DNA of 64,000 bases, from NCBI RefSeq assembly GCF_013170825.1, contig NZ_CP033365.1, forward strand, positions 3,732,001 through 3,796,000. Reading direction: 5' to 3'. Positions 51,699 through 59,829 of the stretch are shown piece after piece (positions within the stretch are counted from its first letter, which is position 1; every line of letters begins with the position of its first letter). This DNA is from Mesorhizobium sp. NZP2298 (GTDB lineage: Bacteria; Pseudomonadota; Alphaproteobacteria; Rhizobiales; Rhizobiaceae). Under the pieces are notes generated by a model. The model ran no database searches and was not told the DNA's origin. It saw only the letters and a list, made by a program, of their open reading frames with translations. The translations under genes and the position numbers were made by a program.

Positions 51699-53756
51699 AT
51701 GCCCAAGCCCATCGCCAAGCCAGAAGCCGCAGATCCCTATCTCTGGCTGGAAGACAGGACCAGCAAACAGTCTCTGGACTGGGTGCATCGCCAGAACGAG
51801 ATCACGGTTGGCGAATTGCAGGGCGATCCGTCCTACCAGGCGTCGTTCCAAACGGCGCTCGACCTGATGACGGCCGAGGACAATATCGCGGTCGGCGCGG
51901 CAATCGCCGGCCATGTCTATAATTTCTGGCAGGACAAGACCAATGCGCTCGGGCTGTGGCGCCGCACGACGGTCGCTTCCTACAAGACCGAGAAGCCGGT
52001 CTGGGAAACAATCATCGACTTCGACCAGCTTGCGGCGAAGGAGGGGATAAAATGGGTGTTCAGCGGCGCCAGCCGGCTCTATCCGGATTTCAGCCGCTGC
52101 CTGCTGTCGATGTCGCCCGATGGCGGCGACGCCAGCGAGATGCGTGAGTTCGACATCGAAACCAAATCGTTTATCGAGGGTGGTTTCCGGGCGCCGGCCT
52201 CGAAGTCGAGTTTTGGCTGGCTGGACAAGGACACGGTCATTGTCTCGGCTGCCTTCGAGGAGGCCGACAAGACCGAGTCCGGCTACCCGCGCGTGATCAA
52301 GCTCTGGAAGCGTGGCACGACGCTGGAGGAGGCGACGCCGATCTTCGAGGCAAAGACCGAAGACCTCGCCGCCGGCGCCGGCGTGGAGTTCGACGGCGAC
52401 AAGCGTCACGTGTTTCTGGCGCGGGCGATCAATTTCTTCGCGTCGCACAGTTTCCTGCATTTCCCGTCTGGTGAAAACAGGCGCATTCCGCTGCCCGACG
52501 ACGCCACCGATACATCGCTTTTCAAGGATCAACTGGTGTTTGGCGTGCGCACGCCGTGGACGGCGCCTGACGGCACGGTGTGCCAGCCGGACGGGCTCTA
52601 TTCGTTCAATTTCGCCCACTGGATCGAAGCCGGCGGTTTTGGGACCATCGAAACCTTGTTGGCGCCGGCGCATCGCGTGTCCATCGCCGGGCTCGCCAGA
52701 ACGCAGGACCGGCTGTTCATCAGCCTGATGGACAATGTCCGCGGCAAGGCTCTTGTCTGCGAACGCAAGGAGGGCGCCTGGTCCATGAAACCGGTGGCGT
52801 TGCCTGAAAACGGTACTGTCGGCATCAGCCATGCCGAGCATTTCGGGTCGAGCGTGTCCTTCTCGTTCACGGATTTCCTGACGCCGAGCTCGATCATCTG
52901 GTCGGATGATGATGGCGAGACGCTCGCCACGGTGAAGTCGCAGCCGGCGCGGTTCGATGCCGCGCCGCTGATCTCGGAGCAGTTCGAGGCGCGCTCGAAG
53001 GACGGCACGATGATCCCGTATTTCGTCGTCAGGCGGCGCGACCAGAAGGGTCCGGTGCCGACGCTGCTCTATGGCTATGGCGGCTTCGAAGTGCCGCTCC
53101 TGCCCGGCTATGCCGGCGTGCGTGGCAGGCTGTGGCTGGAGAAGGGCAATGCCTATGTGCAGGCCTGCATCCGTGGCGGCGGTGAGTTCGGGCCGGCCTG
53201 GCACCAGGCGGCGCTGAAAGGTAATCGCCAGAACGGTTTTGACGATTTCGCCGCGGTGGCTGAGGACGTCGTCAGGCGCGGCATCGCGACAGCAAGCTCG
53301 CTCGGCATCCAGGGCGGCTCGAATGGCGGCCTGCTGACCGGCGTTTCGCTGACGCAGCATCCCGAACTTTTCGGCGCCGCCATCATCGAGGTGCCGCTGC
53401 TCGACATGCTGCGGTACACCGAGCTGCCGCCCGGCGCCTCGTGGATGGCCGAATATGGCGATCCGTCGAAGCCGGAAGACGCCAAGTGGCTGTCCGCCTA
53501 TTCGCCCTACCAGCACGTCAAGGCCAATCCCGCCTATCCGCCGGTGCTGCTGACGACCTCGACCGCCGATGACCGGGTCCATCCCGGCCATGCGCGCAAG
53601 ATGGCGGCTCGCCTGCAGGAGGCGGGCCACGCCAGGACGCTGTTTTTCGAGGAAACCGAAGGCGGACATGGCGGGCGTGGCGACCGCCGGCCGCAGGCGG
53701 CGCAGACGGCGATGAAATATGTCTTCCTGCAGCGGGCGCTGACCGCCAAGGCCTAG
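51699..53756 (+). CDS. Prolyl oligopeptidase family serine peptidase (S9A)
   Basis: A 685-residue cytoplasmic peptidase; ATG 51699 has GGAG 5 bases upstream. Residues 1-420 form the beta-propeller lid (DPYLWLEDRTSKQSLDW near the start) and the rest the alpha/beta hydrolase domain, with GGSNGG at Ser541, Asp in TADDRVHPGH and His in EGGHGGRGD. All catalytic residues are present. It cuts short proline-containing peptides. It follows the paired MFS genes, which may export or import peptides or related compounds. Confidence 0.88.
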   Translation: MPKPIAKPEAADPYLWLEDRTSKQSLDWVHRQNEITVGELQGDPSYQASFQTALDLMTAEDNIAVGAAIAGHVYNFWQDKTNALGLWRRTTVASYKTEKPVWETIIDFDQLAAKEGIKWVFSGASRLYPDFSRCLLSMSPDGGDASEMREFDIETKSFIEGGFRAPASKSSFGWLDKDTVIVSAAFEEADKTESGYPRVIKLWKRGTTLEEATPIFEAKTEDLAAGAGVEFDGDKRHVFLARAINFFASHSFLHFPSGENRRIPLPDDATDTSLFKDQLVFGVRTPWTAPDGTVCQPDGLYSFNFAHWIEAGGFGTIETLLAPAHRVSIAGLARTQDRLFISLMDNVRGKALVCERKEGAWSMKPVALPENGTVGISHAEHFGSSVSFSFTDFLTPSSIIWSDDDGETLATVKSQPARFDAAPLISEQFEARSKDGTMIPYFVVRRRDQKGPVPTLLYGYGGFEVPLLPGYAGVRGRLWLEKGNAYVQACIRGGGEFGPAWHQAALKGNRQNGFDDFAAVAEDVVRRGIATASSLGIQGGSNGGLLTGVSLTQHPELFGAAIIEVPLLDMLRYTELPPGASWMAEYGDPSKPEDAKWLSAYSPYQHVKANPAYPPVLLTTSTADDRVHPGHARKMAARLQEAGHARTLFFEETEGGHGGRGDRRPQAAQTAMKYVFLQRALTAKA

Positions 53757-53823
53757 AATCATTCGTTCATGGGCCAAGCAAAGGGTGGTTCACCTCGACC
53801 AGCCTTTGCTCTAAGGTGCCGGC

Positions 53824-53964
53824 ATGGCTCTCGTCAGGACCTTGGTTCGCGCGTTTGAGGCTCGCGCATCGCGGGTCGCGGTGACACCGTCGCCGCGCAC
53901 GCTGCGCGCCGAGCTTTTGCGGCTGTGCGCCCGCATCGGTTATTCACCGCCCGCAGCCCTCTGA
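53824..53964 (+). CDS. Small 46-residue ORF, unknown
   Basis: A short ORF with AAGGTG 8 bases before ATG, encoding 46 residues (MALVRTLVRAFEARASRVAV at the start, LLRLCARIGYSPP near the end). It is very basic (about nine Arg) and could form an amphipathic helix. It lies in the 258-bp gap ahead of the aminotransferase gene and may be a leader or a chance ORF. Low confidence. Confidence 0.3.
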   Translation: MALVRTLVRAFEARASRVAVTPSPRTLRAELLRLCARIGYSPPAAL

Positions 53965-54014
53965 TGCATTCGCCCCGGCGCCAGCCGGACAGAATCCAGA
54001 GGAAAGATCCAGAC

Positions 54015-55394
54015 ATGACCTATCAGAATTATTCGCTGAAGCAGCTTCAGCAGATCGACGCCGCGCATCATCTTCATCCCTTCACCGACCACAAGGAACT
54101 GCGCGAAGCCGGCTCGCGCATCATCACCCACGCCAACGGCCCGTTCATCTACGATTCCGAAGGGGCCGAAATCCTCGACGGCATGGCCGGGCTGTGGTGC
54201 GTCAACATCGGCTATGGCCGCGACGAGCTGGCGGAGGCCGCTTACGCCCAGATGAAGGAACTGCCCTACTACAATTCCTTCTTCAAATGCTCGACGCCGA
54301 CGCCGGTGCTGTTGTCCAAGAAGCTGGCCGAGATCGCGCCGAAGCACGTCAACCAGGTGTTTTATGGTTCCTCCGGTTCGGAGGCCAATGATACGGCGCT
54401 CCGCCTGGTGCGCCACTACTGGGTGCTGGAAGGCAAGCCGGAAAAGAACCGCATCATCTCGCGCAAGATGGCCTATCATGGCTCGACCATCGCCGGCACC
54501 TCGCTCGGCGGCATGGATGCCATGCACAAGCAGCTCGGCGGCGCCGTGCCCAACATCGTCCATGTGATGATGCCCTATGCCTATGAACTGGCACTGCCTG
54601 GCGAGAGCGATCATGATTTCGGCCTGCGCGCGGCAAAGTCGGTCGAGGACGCCATCCTCGAAGCCGGCGCCGACAAGGTCGCGGCCTTTATCGGCGAGCC
54701 GGTGATGGGGGCGGGCGGTGTCAAGATTCCGCCGGCGAGCTACTGGCCGGAAGTGCAGCGCATCTGCCGCAAATATGATGTTCTGCTGATGCTGGACGAG
54801 GTCATCACGGGCTATGGCCGCACCGGTGAATGGTTCGCGGCGCAGACGCTTGGCATCGAACCGGACACCATCACCACGGCCAAGGCGCTGACGTCAGGTT
54901 ACCAGCCGTTGTCGGCCTTGCTGGTCGGCGACCGCATTGCATCGACGCTGGTCGAGAAGGGCGGCGAGTTCAATCACGGCTACACCTATTCCGGTCACCC
55001 GGTGGCTTGCGCCGTGGCGTTGAAGAACCTGGAAATCATCGAGCAGGAAGGCCTTGTCGACCGCGTCAGGAACGACACCGGGCCTTATTTCGCCAAGGCC
55101 CTGCAGGAGCGCATTGCCGGACATGACCTCGTCGGCGAGGTGCGTTCGATCGGCCTGATGGGCGCGATCGAGATCGTCAAGGACAAGGCGACCAAGGAAC
55201 GGTTCCTGCCGTCGGGAAGTGCCGCGGTGACGGTGCGCGACCATGCGATCGCCAACGGCATGATGCTGCGCGCCACAGGCGACACGATGATCCTGTCGCC
55301 GCCGCTGATCTGGACTCGCGACACGATCGACATGGCCTGCGAGCGTATCGGCAAGGCGCTGGATCTGGCAGAGGCCGATCTGCGCAAACGATAA
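54015..55394 (+). CDS. Class III (omega-type) aminotransferase
   Basis: A 459-residue PLP enzyme with GAGGAAAG upstream. The PLP lysine is K290 in TITTAKALTSGYQPL, and MLDEVITGYGRTGEW and GSSGSEANDTAL form the cofactor site. Related enzymes transaminate omega-amino acids such as beta-alanine, putrescine or taurine to pyruvate. It stands alone and no substrate can be chosen. If DMSP cleavage occurs here, a beta-alanine/malonate-semialdehyde function would fit, but that is speculation. Confidence 0.85.
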   Translation: MTYQNYSLKQLQQIDAAHHLHPFTDHKELREAGSRIITHANGPFIYDSEGAEILDGMAGLWCVNIGYGRDELAEAAYAQMKELPYYNSFFKCSTPTPVLLSKKLAEIAPKHVNQVFYGSSGSEANDTALRLVRHYWVLEGKPEKNRIISRKMAYHGSTIAGTSLGGMDAMHKQLGGAVPNIVHVMMPYAYELALPGESDHDFGLRAAKSVEDAILEAGADKVAAFIGEPVMGAGGVKIPPASYWPEVQRICRKYDVLLMLDEVITGYGRTGEWFAAQTLGIEPDTITTAKALTSGYQPLSALLVGDRIASTLVEKGGEFNHGYTYSGHPVACAVALKNLEIIEQEGLVDRVRNDTGPYFAKALQERIAGHDLVGEVRSIGLMGAIEIVKDKATKERFLPSGSAAVTVRDHAIANGMMLRATGDTMILSPPLIWTRDTIDMACERIGKALDLAEADLRKR

Positions 55395-55533
55395 GAGCAA
55401 ACCTCGACCGGGCGTTCTTCAAGGGAATGCCCGGTTTCGGGATACATGCCGTGATGGTCGGGAACGAATCCCGTTCTTGGCGCGTAGTGTGTGAGGCGGC
55501 GGCCGATCGGCCCGCGACGAGGGATTTGTTTCC

Positions 55534-55893
55534 ATGAGAAAGACCGGCAAGAGCCGAGGTATGCAAGATGCGGCCGGCATCGGCGCGGACCTGATGCTGG
55601 CGCCTTTGGTGGCGATGATGCGCCTGCCCCTGATGGTCATGGACGCCAGGAGCGGCGAACCCTGGGCCACGGAGACGGCGAGGGCGGTCAGCGAGAAGAC
55701 CCTTGCCATGGCCGAAGGCACGCTTGCGGCGCAAATGTCCTTGCTGCAATCGGCTTCGCGGTTCTGGCCGGAGGTTCTTTCGGGCCGCACACCGTCGCTG
55801 TTCAATGGCGTCGCCGCTGAACGGTCGGTCAGCGCGGCGCTGAAGCCGGCCAGCCGCACGGTAAAGGCGAATTTTCACCGCCTTTCGTCATAG
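55534..55893 (+). CDS. Small phasin-like helical protein
   Basis: A 119-residue protein with GAGGGA 8 bases before ATG. The first half is hydrophobic (ADLMLAPLVAMMRLPLMVM), then an amphipathic helix (MAEGTLAAQMSLLQSASRFW) follows, as in phasins that coat polyhydroxybutyrate granules. The length is close to the phasin family, but the match is only by pattern. No operon partner. Confidence 0.45.
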   Translation: MRKTGKSRGMQDAAGIGADLMLAPLVAMMRLPLMVMDARSGEPWATETARAVSEKTLAMAEGTLAAQMSLLQSASRFWPEVLSGRTPSLFNGVAAERSVSAALKPASRTVKANFHRLSS

Positions 55894-56050
55894 GCTTGAC
55901 CCCGAGGCCACGGATTGTCGCCCGAAGGGGAGCGGTTACGGTTTTCGGGATGGTGATGTAGAACCCACTGAGGCAGATTTGCCCGCAGCGCATTGTGCGT
56001 GCCGGTATTCCAGAACCGATCTGGGGGCGGCTTGCATCAGGGGGACCTCC

Positions 56051-56695
56051 ATGGCCGGTCAGCCGCTTAACCAACCCGCCGAAATCCCGGCCGAACTCGA
56101 CCGCTGGAACTGGGGCGCTTTCTTCCTCAACTGGATCTGGGGTATCGGCAACAGCACTTTCATCGCGCTGCTGGCGCTGATCCCGGTCGTCAACCTCATC
56201 GTGATCATCGTGCTTGGCGCGCGCGGCAGCCGCTGGGCGTGGCAGAACCGGGCCTGGCGCGACGCGGAACAGTTCCGCAAGACGCAGCGCAACTGGGCAA
56301 TCGCCGGTCTTGCTGTCTGGGTGGTCAGTATCGGCGGCTGTGCGACCATGGTAGGCAGCATCCCCTTCATGCTCAAGGGCAACGGCGCCTACCACATGAC
56401 CATGGATGCCATTCGCGCCGACACCCGTGTGAAGGCTGCCATTGGCGACGACGTAGCCGACAATTTCTGGGTCGGCGGCCATCTCAACGTCAACGCGAAT
56501 GGGACGGGCGACGCGCAGTTCAGTATTCCCGTCCACGGCACCAAGGGCAAAGGCACCGTGTTTTCCCATCTGGTTCGCAATGCCGGCACTTGGAGCATGC
56601 GCCTGCTCGTGGTCAGGGTTGATGGAGTGGACGCGCCGATCGTGCTGACCAACGAAGACCACGTGCCAATCCCGAACGCGGCGATCGGAATATAG
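56051..56695 (+). CDS. Membrane protein with Coa1-like domain
   Basis: A 214-residue protein with GGGGGA upstream of ATG. Two hydrophobic stretches (IALLALIPVVNLIVIIVLGA and AIAGLAVWVVSIGGCATMVG) flank a basic loop, and the C-terminal 100 residues (DAIRADTRVKAAIGDDVADN, GDAQFSIPVHGTKGKG) resemble Coa1/Tim21-type domains. In mitochondria Coa1 helps assemble cytochrome oxidase; the bacterial role is unknown. The domain should face the periplasm. It is followed by a hairpin. Confidence 0.6.
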   Translation: MAGQPLNQPAEIPAELDRWNWGAFFLNWIWGIGNSTFIALLALIPVVNLIVIIVLGARGSRWAWQNRAWRDAEQFRKTQRNWAIAGLAVWVVSIGGCATMVGSIPFMLKGNGAYHMTMDAIRADTRVKAAIGDDVADNFWVGGHLNVNANGTGDAQFSIPVHGTKGKGTVFSHLVRNAGTWSMRLLVVRVDGVDAPIVLTNEDHVPIPNAAIGI

Positions 56696-56997
56696 ACGTC
56701 AGCCCGGATTGAGCGGTGCAGAAATGCAAAAACCGCGCTCCATCGGGAACGCGGCTTTGCCAGATACGCATGGGAGCTTCGCTACGCAAACAATTTGCGA
56801 AACTTATGGGCACTTGTCGAAACTTACGGGCTCCGGTACGCGAGACCTGATCCGGAGCGCCGGGCGGATGCGATATGTCCGCCTCACGATCAGTTTTATA
56901 GCGACATCGTTACCGCGGAGTTATCGAGAGCTTAAGCAAATCTAAATTTGCGGTTTTTCTGCCGGAAGAATCCGAAAAAGTCCATCAAATCCGTTGG
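56696..56997. other. Convergent intergenic region
   Basis: These 302 bp separate two convergent genes. They hold the hairpin at 56726-56760, two copies of CGAAACTTA 20 bp apart (56798 and 56818), and an A/T-rich end. A 78-codon plus-strand ORF lacks a ribosome binding site and coding-type composition; I do not call it. Confidence 0.5.
56726..56760. terminator. Imperfect hairpin between convergent genes
   Basis: GCAAA-AA-CCGCG (56726-56737) pairs with CGCGG-C-TTTGC (56750-56760). It can serve the Coa1-like gene, and less directly mmsB. Confidence 0.5.
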
Positions 56998-57882
56998 TTA
57001 CGCTAGGTCACCCCTGAGAAAATTAATTATGCCGGAGAAATCGGCGCCGCCATGGCCCTGGGCGCTGAACAGGGCGTAGAGCTGCGCCGCTTCGGCGCCA
57101 AGTGGGGTCACCGCACCAGCGCCAAGTGCTGCCTCCTGGGACAATTTCAGGTCTTTCAACATAAGGGCCGCGGCAAAACCCGGTTTGTAATCCCTGTTGG
57201 CGGGTGAGGTCGGCACGGGCCCGGGAACCGGACAATAGGTGGTCAGCGACCAGCATTGGCCTGAAGACGTCGAGGCGACGTCGAACAGCGCCTGATGCGA
57301 CAGGCCGAGTTTTTCCGCCAGCACGAAGGCCTCGGCGACGCCGATCATCGAAATGCCGAGGATCATGTTGTTGCAGATCTTCGCCGCCTGGCCGGCACCA
57401 TCACCGCCGCAATGGACGATGCGGCCGGCCATCGGCTTCAGGATCGGCTCGGCGGCGGCGAAGGCATCGTTGGAGCCGCCGGCCATGAATGTCAGCGTGC
57501 CGGCCGTGGCGCCTCCGGTGCCGCCCGAGACGGGCGCATCGACCGACAGCAGGCCGTGTTTTGCAGCCAGCGCATGCGCCTTGCGAGCCGATTCGACATC
57601 AATGGTCGAGGAATCGATGAACAGTGCGCCCTTCTTTGCCTTGGGCGCGATGTCTTCGTAGACCGACAGCACGTGCCTGCCGGCGGGCAGCATGGTGATC
57701 ACAACGTCAGCATCCTTCACCGCCGTCGGTGCGTTGGCCATGACGATGATGCCATGCTCGCGCGCGGTCGCCAGATTCTCGGGCATGAGGTCGAAGCCGT
57801 GCACCTGATGCCCCGCCTTGACCAGATTCGCGGCCATTGGATTGCCCATGTTACCGAGGCCGATGAAGGCGATCGTTGTCAT
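56998..57882 (-). CDS. mmsB: 3-hydroxyisobutyrate dehydrogenase
   Basis: A 294-residue NAD-dependent beta-hydroxyacid dehydrogenase. The dinucleotide loop FIGLGNMGNPMAANL is at the very N-terminus, the substrate motif DAPVSGGTGGATAG near 120 and the catalytic lysine in GAGQAAKICNNM near 170. It oxidises 3-hydroxyisobutyrate to methylmalonate semialdehyde in valine breakdown. It follows the acyl-CoA dehydrogenase gene by 26 bp on the same strand, the usual valine-pathway pair, so the operon assignment supports the call. Confidence 0.9.
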   Translation of the reverse strand: MTTIAFIGLGNMGNPMAANLVKAGHQVHGFDLMPENLATAREHGIIVMANAPTAVKDADVVITMLPAGRHVLSVYEDIAPKAKKGALFIDSSTIDVESARKAHALAAKHGLLSVDAPVSGGTGGATAGTLTFMAGGSNDAFAAAEPILKPMAGRIVHCGGDGAGQAAKICNNMILGISMIGVAEAFVLAEKLGLSHQALFDVASTSSGQCWSLTTYCPVPGPVPTSPANRDYKPGFAAALMLKDLKLSQEAALGAGAVTPLGAEAAQLYALFSAQGHGGADFSGIINFLRGDLA

Positions 57883-57908
57883 TGTCTCACTCCCGGAGTT
57901 TGCTGGCT

Positions 57909-59075
57909 TCAGCGGCCGATCAGCGCCCGCGCGATGATGACGCGCATGATCTCGTTGGTGCCTTCGAGGATCTGGTGAACGCGCAGGTCGCGTACCAGTT
58001 TCTCGATGCCGTAGTCGTGCAGATAGCCGTAGCCGCCAAGCAACTGCAGCGCATTGTTGGCGACGTTGAAGCCGGTGTCGGTGACGAAGCGCTTGGCCAT
58101 GGCGGACCATTTGCCGGCATCGGGCGCCTTGCGGTCGAGCTTGGAGGCGGCGGCATAGAGGAAAATGCGTGACGCCTGCAGTTCGGTCTCCATGTCGGCC
58201 AGCCTGAATTGCAGCGCCTGGAACTGGTTGATCTTCGAGCCGAAGGCCTTGCGCTCGGCCGTGTAGGACAGCGCCTTGTCGAGCGCCGACTGCGCGCCGC
58301 CCAGCGAACAGGCGGCGATGTTCAGCCTGCCGCCATCGAGGCCGGCCATGGCGATGCCGAAGCCAGCGCCTTCGCCCGACAAGAGGTTTTCCGCCGGCAC
58401 CTTGCAGTCCTCGAAGATGACCTGGCGGGTCGACTGCATGTGCCAGCCCATCTTGTGTTCATTCGCGCCGAAGGAGAGTCCGGGCGCATCCTTCGGCACA
58501 ACGATGGTGGAAATGCCTTTCGGCCCCTCGGCGCCGGTGCGCACCATCACGGCATAGACATCGCTGTCGCCGGCGCCCGAGATGAATTGCTTGGCGCCGT
58601 TGAGGACATAGTCGCCGCCGCTCTTGACCGCGCGCGTCTTCAACGCCGCGGCGTCCGAGCCGGAGCCCGGTTCGGTCAGGCAGTAGCTTGCCAGCCATTC
58701 CATCGAGGTCAGCTTCGGCAGGAAGCGCTGGCGCTGCTCGTCATTACCGAACCGGTCGATCATCCAGGCCACCATGTTGTGGATCGAGATGAAGGATGAA
58801 AAGCCTGGGTCGGCGTGCGACAGAGCCTCGAAGATCAGCACGGCGTCGAGGCGACCGAGGGCCGAACCGCCGACATCGTCCCTGACATAGATGCCGCCGA
58901 GGCCGAGCGGCCCGGTCTCGCGGATCACGTCGGCGGGGAAGTATTTCCTGCGGTCCCAGTCGAGCGCATTCGGCGCGACGCGATCGGCGGCGAAGGCCTG
59001 CGCCATCTCCTGGATGGCACGCTGCTCCTCGTTGAGTTCGTACTGGCTGGTGCTCGCATCGACCGCGGCGTCCAT
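57909..59075 (-). CDS. Acyl-CoA dehydrogenase, likely isobutyryl-CoA dehydrogenase
   Basis: A 388-residue flavoenzyme; ATG 59075 has GGGAG 7 bases upstream. ASYCLTEPGSGSDAAAL and YVLNGAKQFISGAGDSD are the two acyl-CoA dehydrogenase signatures, and LLGGYGYLHDYGIEKLVRDL near the C-terminus matches the family, with the catalytic Glu expected in QILEGTNEI. Together with mmsB directly downstream this points to isobutyryl-CoA as substrate in valine catabolism. FAD-bound, cytoplasmic, electrons to ETF. Confidence 0.87.
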   Translation of the reverse strand: MDAAVDASTSQYELNEEQRAIQEMAQAFAADRVAPNALDWDRRKYFPADVIRETGPLGLGGIYVRDDVGGSALGRLDAVLIFEALSHADPGFSSFISIHNMVAWMIDRFGNDEQRQRFLPKLTSMEWLASYCLTEPGSGSDAAALKTRAVKSGGDYVLNGAKQFISGAGDSDVYAVMVRTGAEGPKGISTIVVPKDAPGLSFGANEHKMGWHMQSTRQVIFEDCKVPAENLLSGEGAGFGIAMAGLDGGRLNIAACSLGGAQSALDKALSYTAERKAFGSKINQFQALQFRLADMETELQASRIFLYAAASKLDRKAPDAGKWSAMAKRFVTDTGFNVANNALQLLGGYGYLHDYGIEKLVRDLRVHQILEGTNEIMRVIIARALIGR

Positions 59076-59214
59076 GGCGTGCTCCCTGATGGTTTCGGTC
59101 CTGCTGGCCTGTCGTTTTTGGCTTTGCGCGCGCACCAATCTAGACCAATGATGCCGCCGCGCAACCCGACCCGCTGCGGAGCGGCTGTGCACCAATGCAT
59201 GTCCGGAGCAAGAA

Positions 59215-59829
59215 GTGACGACAAAATTCGATGAGCTGCTGGGACGGTTCCACGCCTATCTCGCTTCTGTGGATGACGCGCGGGTGCGCGACGCCGTCGC
59301 GCGCATAGGCTGGGACATGCCGGCCCGCGCCCTGGAGCCGCATGCGCTCGGTTGCCTGCGCCATCTCGATCGCGCGGCTGACCTGGCGCCGATGGCCGCG
59401 CAACCGCTGGTCCAATGGCTGGCGCAGCGGCGCAACGAATTGCATTGGGGGCAGACCTACACCGAGGCCGATTTCGGCAAGACCTTCATCGACAATTATG
59501 GCTGGCTGGAATTGTTCGGCACGCGCGGCCATTTCGCCAATGATGAGGTGGCGGCCGGCCTGCTGATCCTTGGACCCGAAATCGTCTACCCAGACCACCA
59601 TCACGTCGCCGAGGAGATCTATATTCCGCTGACCGGCGGCACCGAATGGCGCATGGGCGAGGAGGGATTTCGCAAGCGGAAGGCCGGCGAGGTCGTCCAT
59701 CACGCGTCCAATGTCAACCATGCCATGCGAACCGGCAACGAGCCGCTTCTGGCGCTCTACATCTGGCGCGGCGGCCCGCTGGCGCAGAAATCGACGATCA
59801 CCGGAACCGCAGCGCAGGGGCGGAACTGA
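59215..59829 (+). CDS. DddL-family DMSP lyase-like cupin protein
   Basis: A 204-residue protein starting at GTG with GGAG 8 bases upstream. The cupin metal motif DHHHVAEEIY gives H128-H129-H130, E133-E134 and Y136, with H162/H163 and H169 (VNHAMRT) behind. FIDNYGWLELFGTRGHF and PLLALYIWRGGPLAQKS match the PF16867 (DMSP lyase, DddL) pattern. Known members split DMSP into dimethyl sulfide and acrylate with a bound metal. Its stop overlaps the cobQ start by one base, an unusual partnership. Real DMSP activity is uncertain; many soil bacteria carry such homologs. Confidence 0.72.
   Translation: MTTKFDELLGRFHAYLASVDDARVRDAVARIGWDMPARALEPHALGCLRHLDRAADLAPMAAQPLVQWLAQRRNELHWGQTYTEADFGKTFIDNYGWLELFGTRGHFANDEVAAGLLILGPEIVYPDHHHVAEEIYIPLTGGTEWRMGEEGFRKRKAGEVVHHASNVNHAMRTGNEPLLALYIWRGGPLAQKSTITGTAAQGRN

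Noticed and set aside
51636..53777. 713-codon minus-strand frame opposite the oligopeptidase gene
   Set aside because: Shadow frame; the plus-strand protein has an intact catalytic triad.
56709..56945. 78-codon plus-strand ORF between convergent genes
   Set aside because: No ribosome binding site, poor codon composition and overlap with a hairpin.
59076..59214. Cobalamin riboswitch before the DddL-like/cobQ pair
   Set aside because: I looked for the B12-box (GCCACTG) and a long structured leader and found neither.
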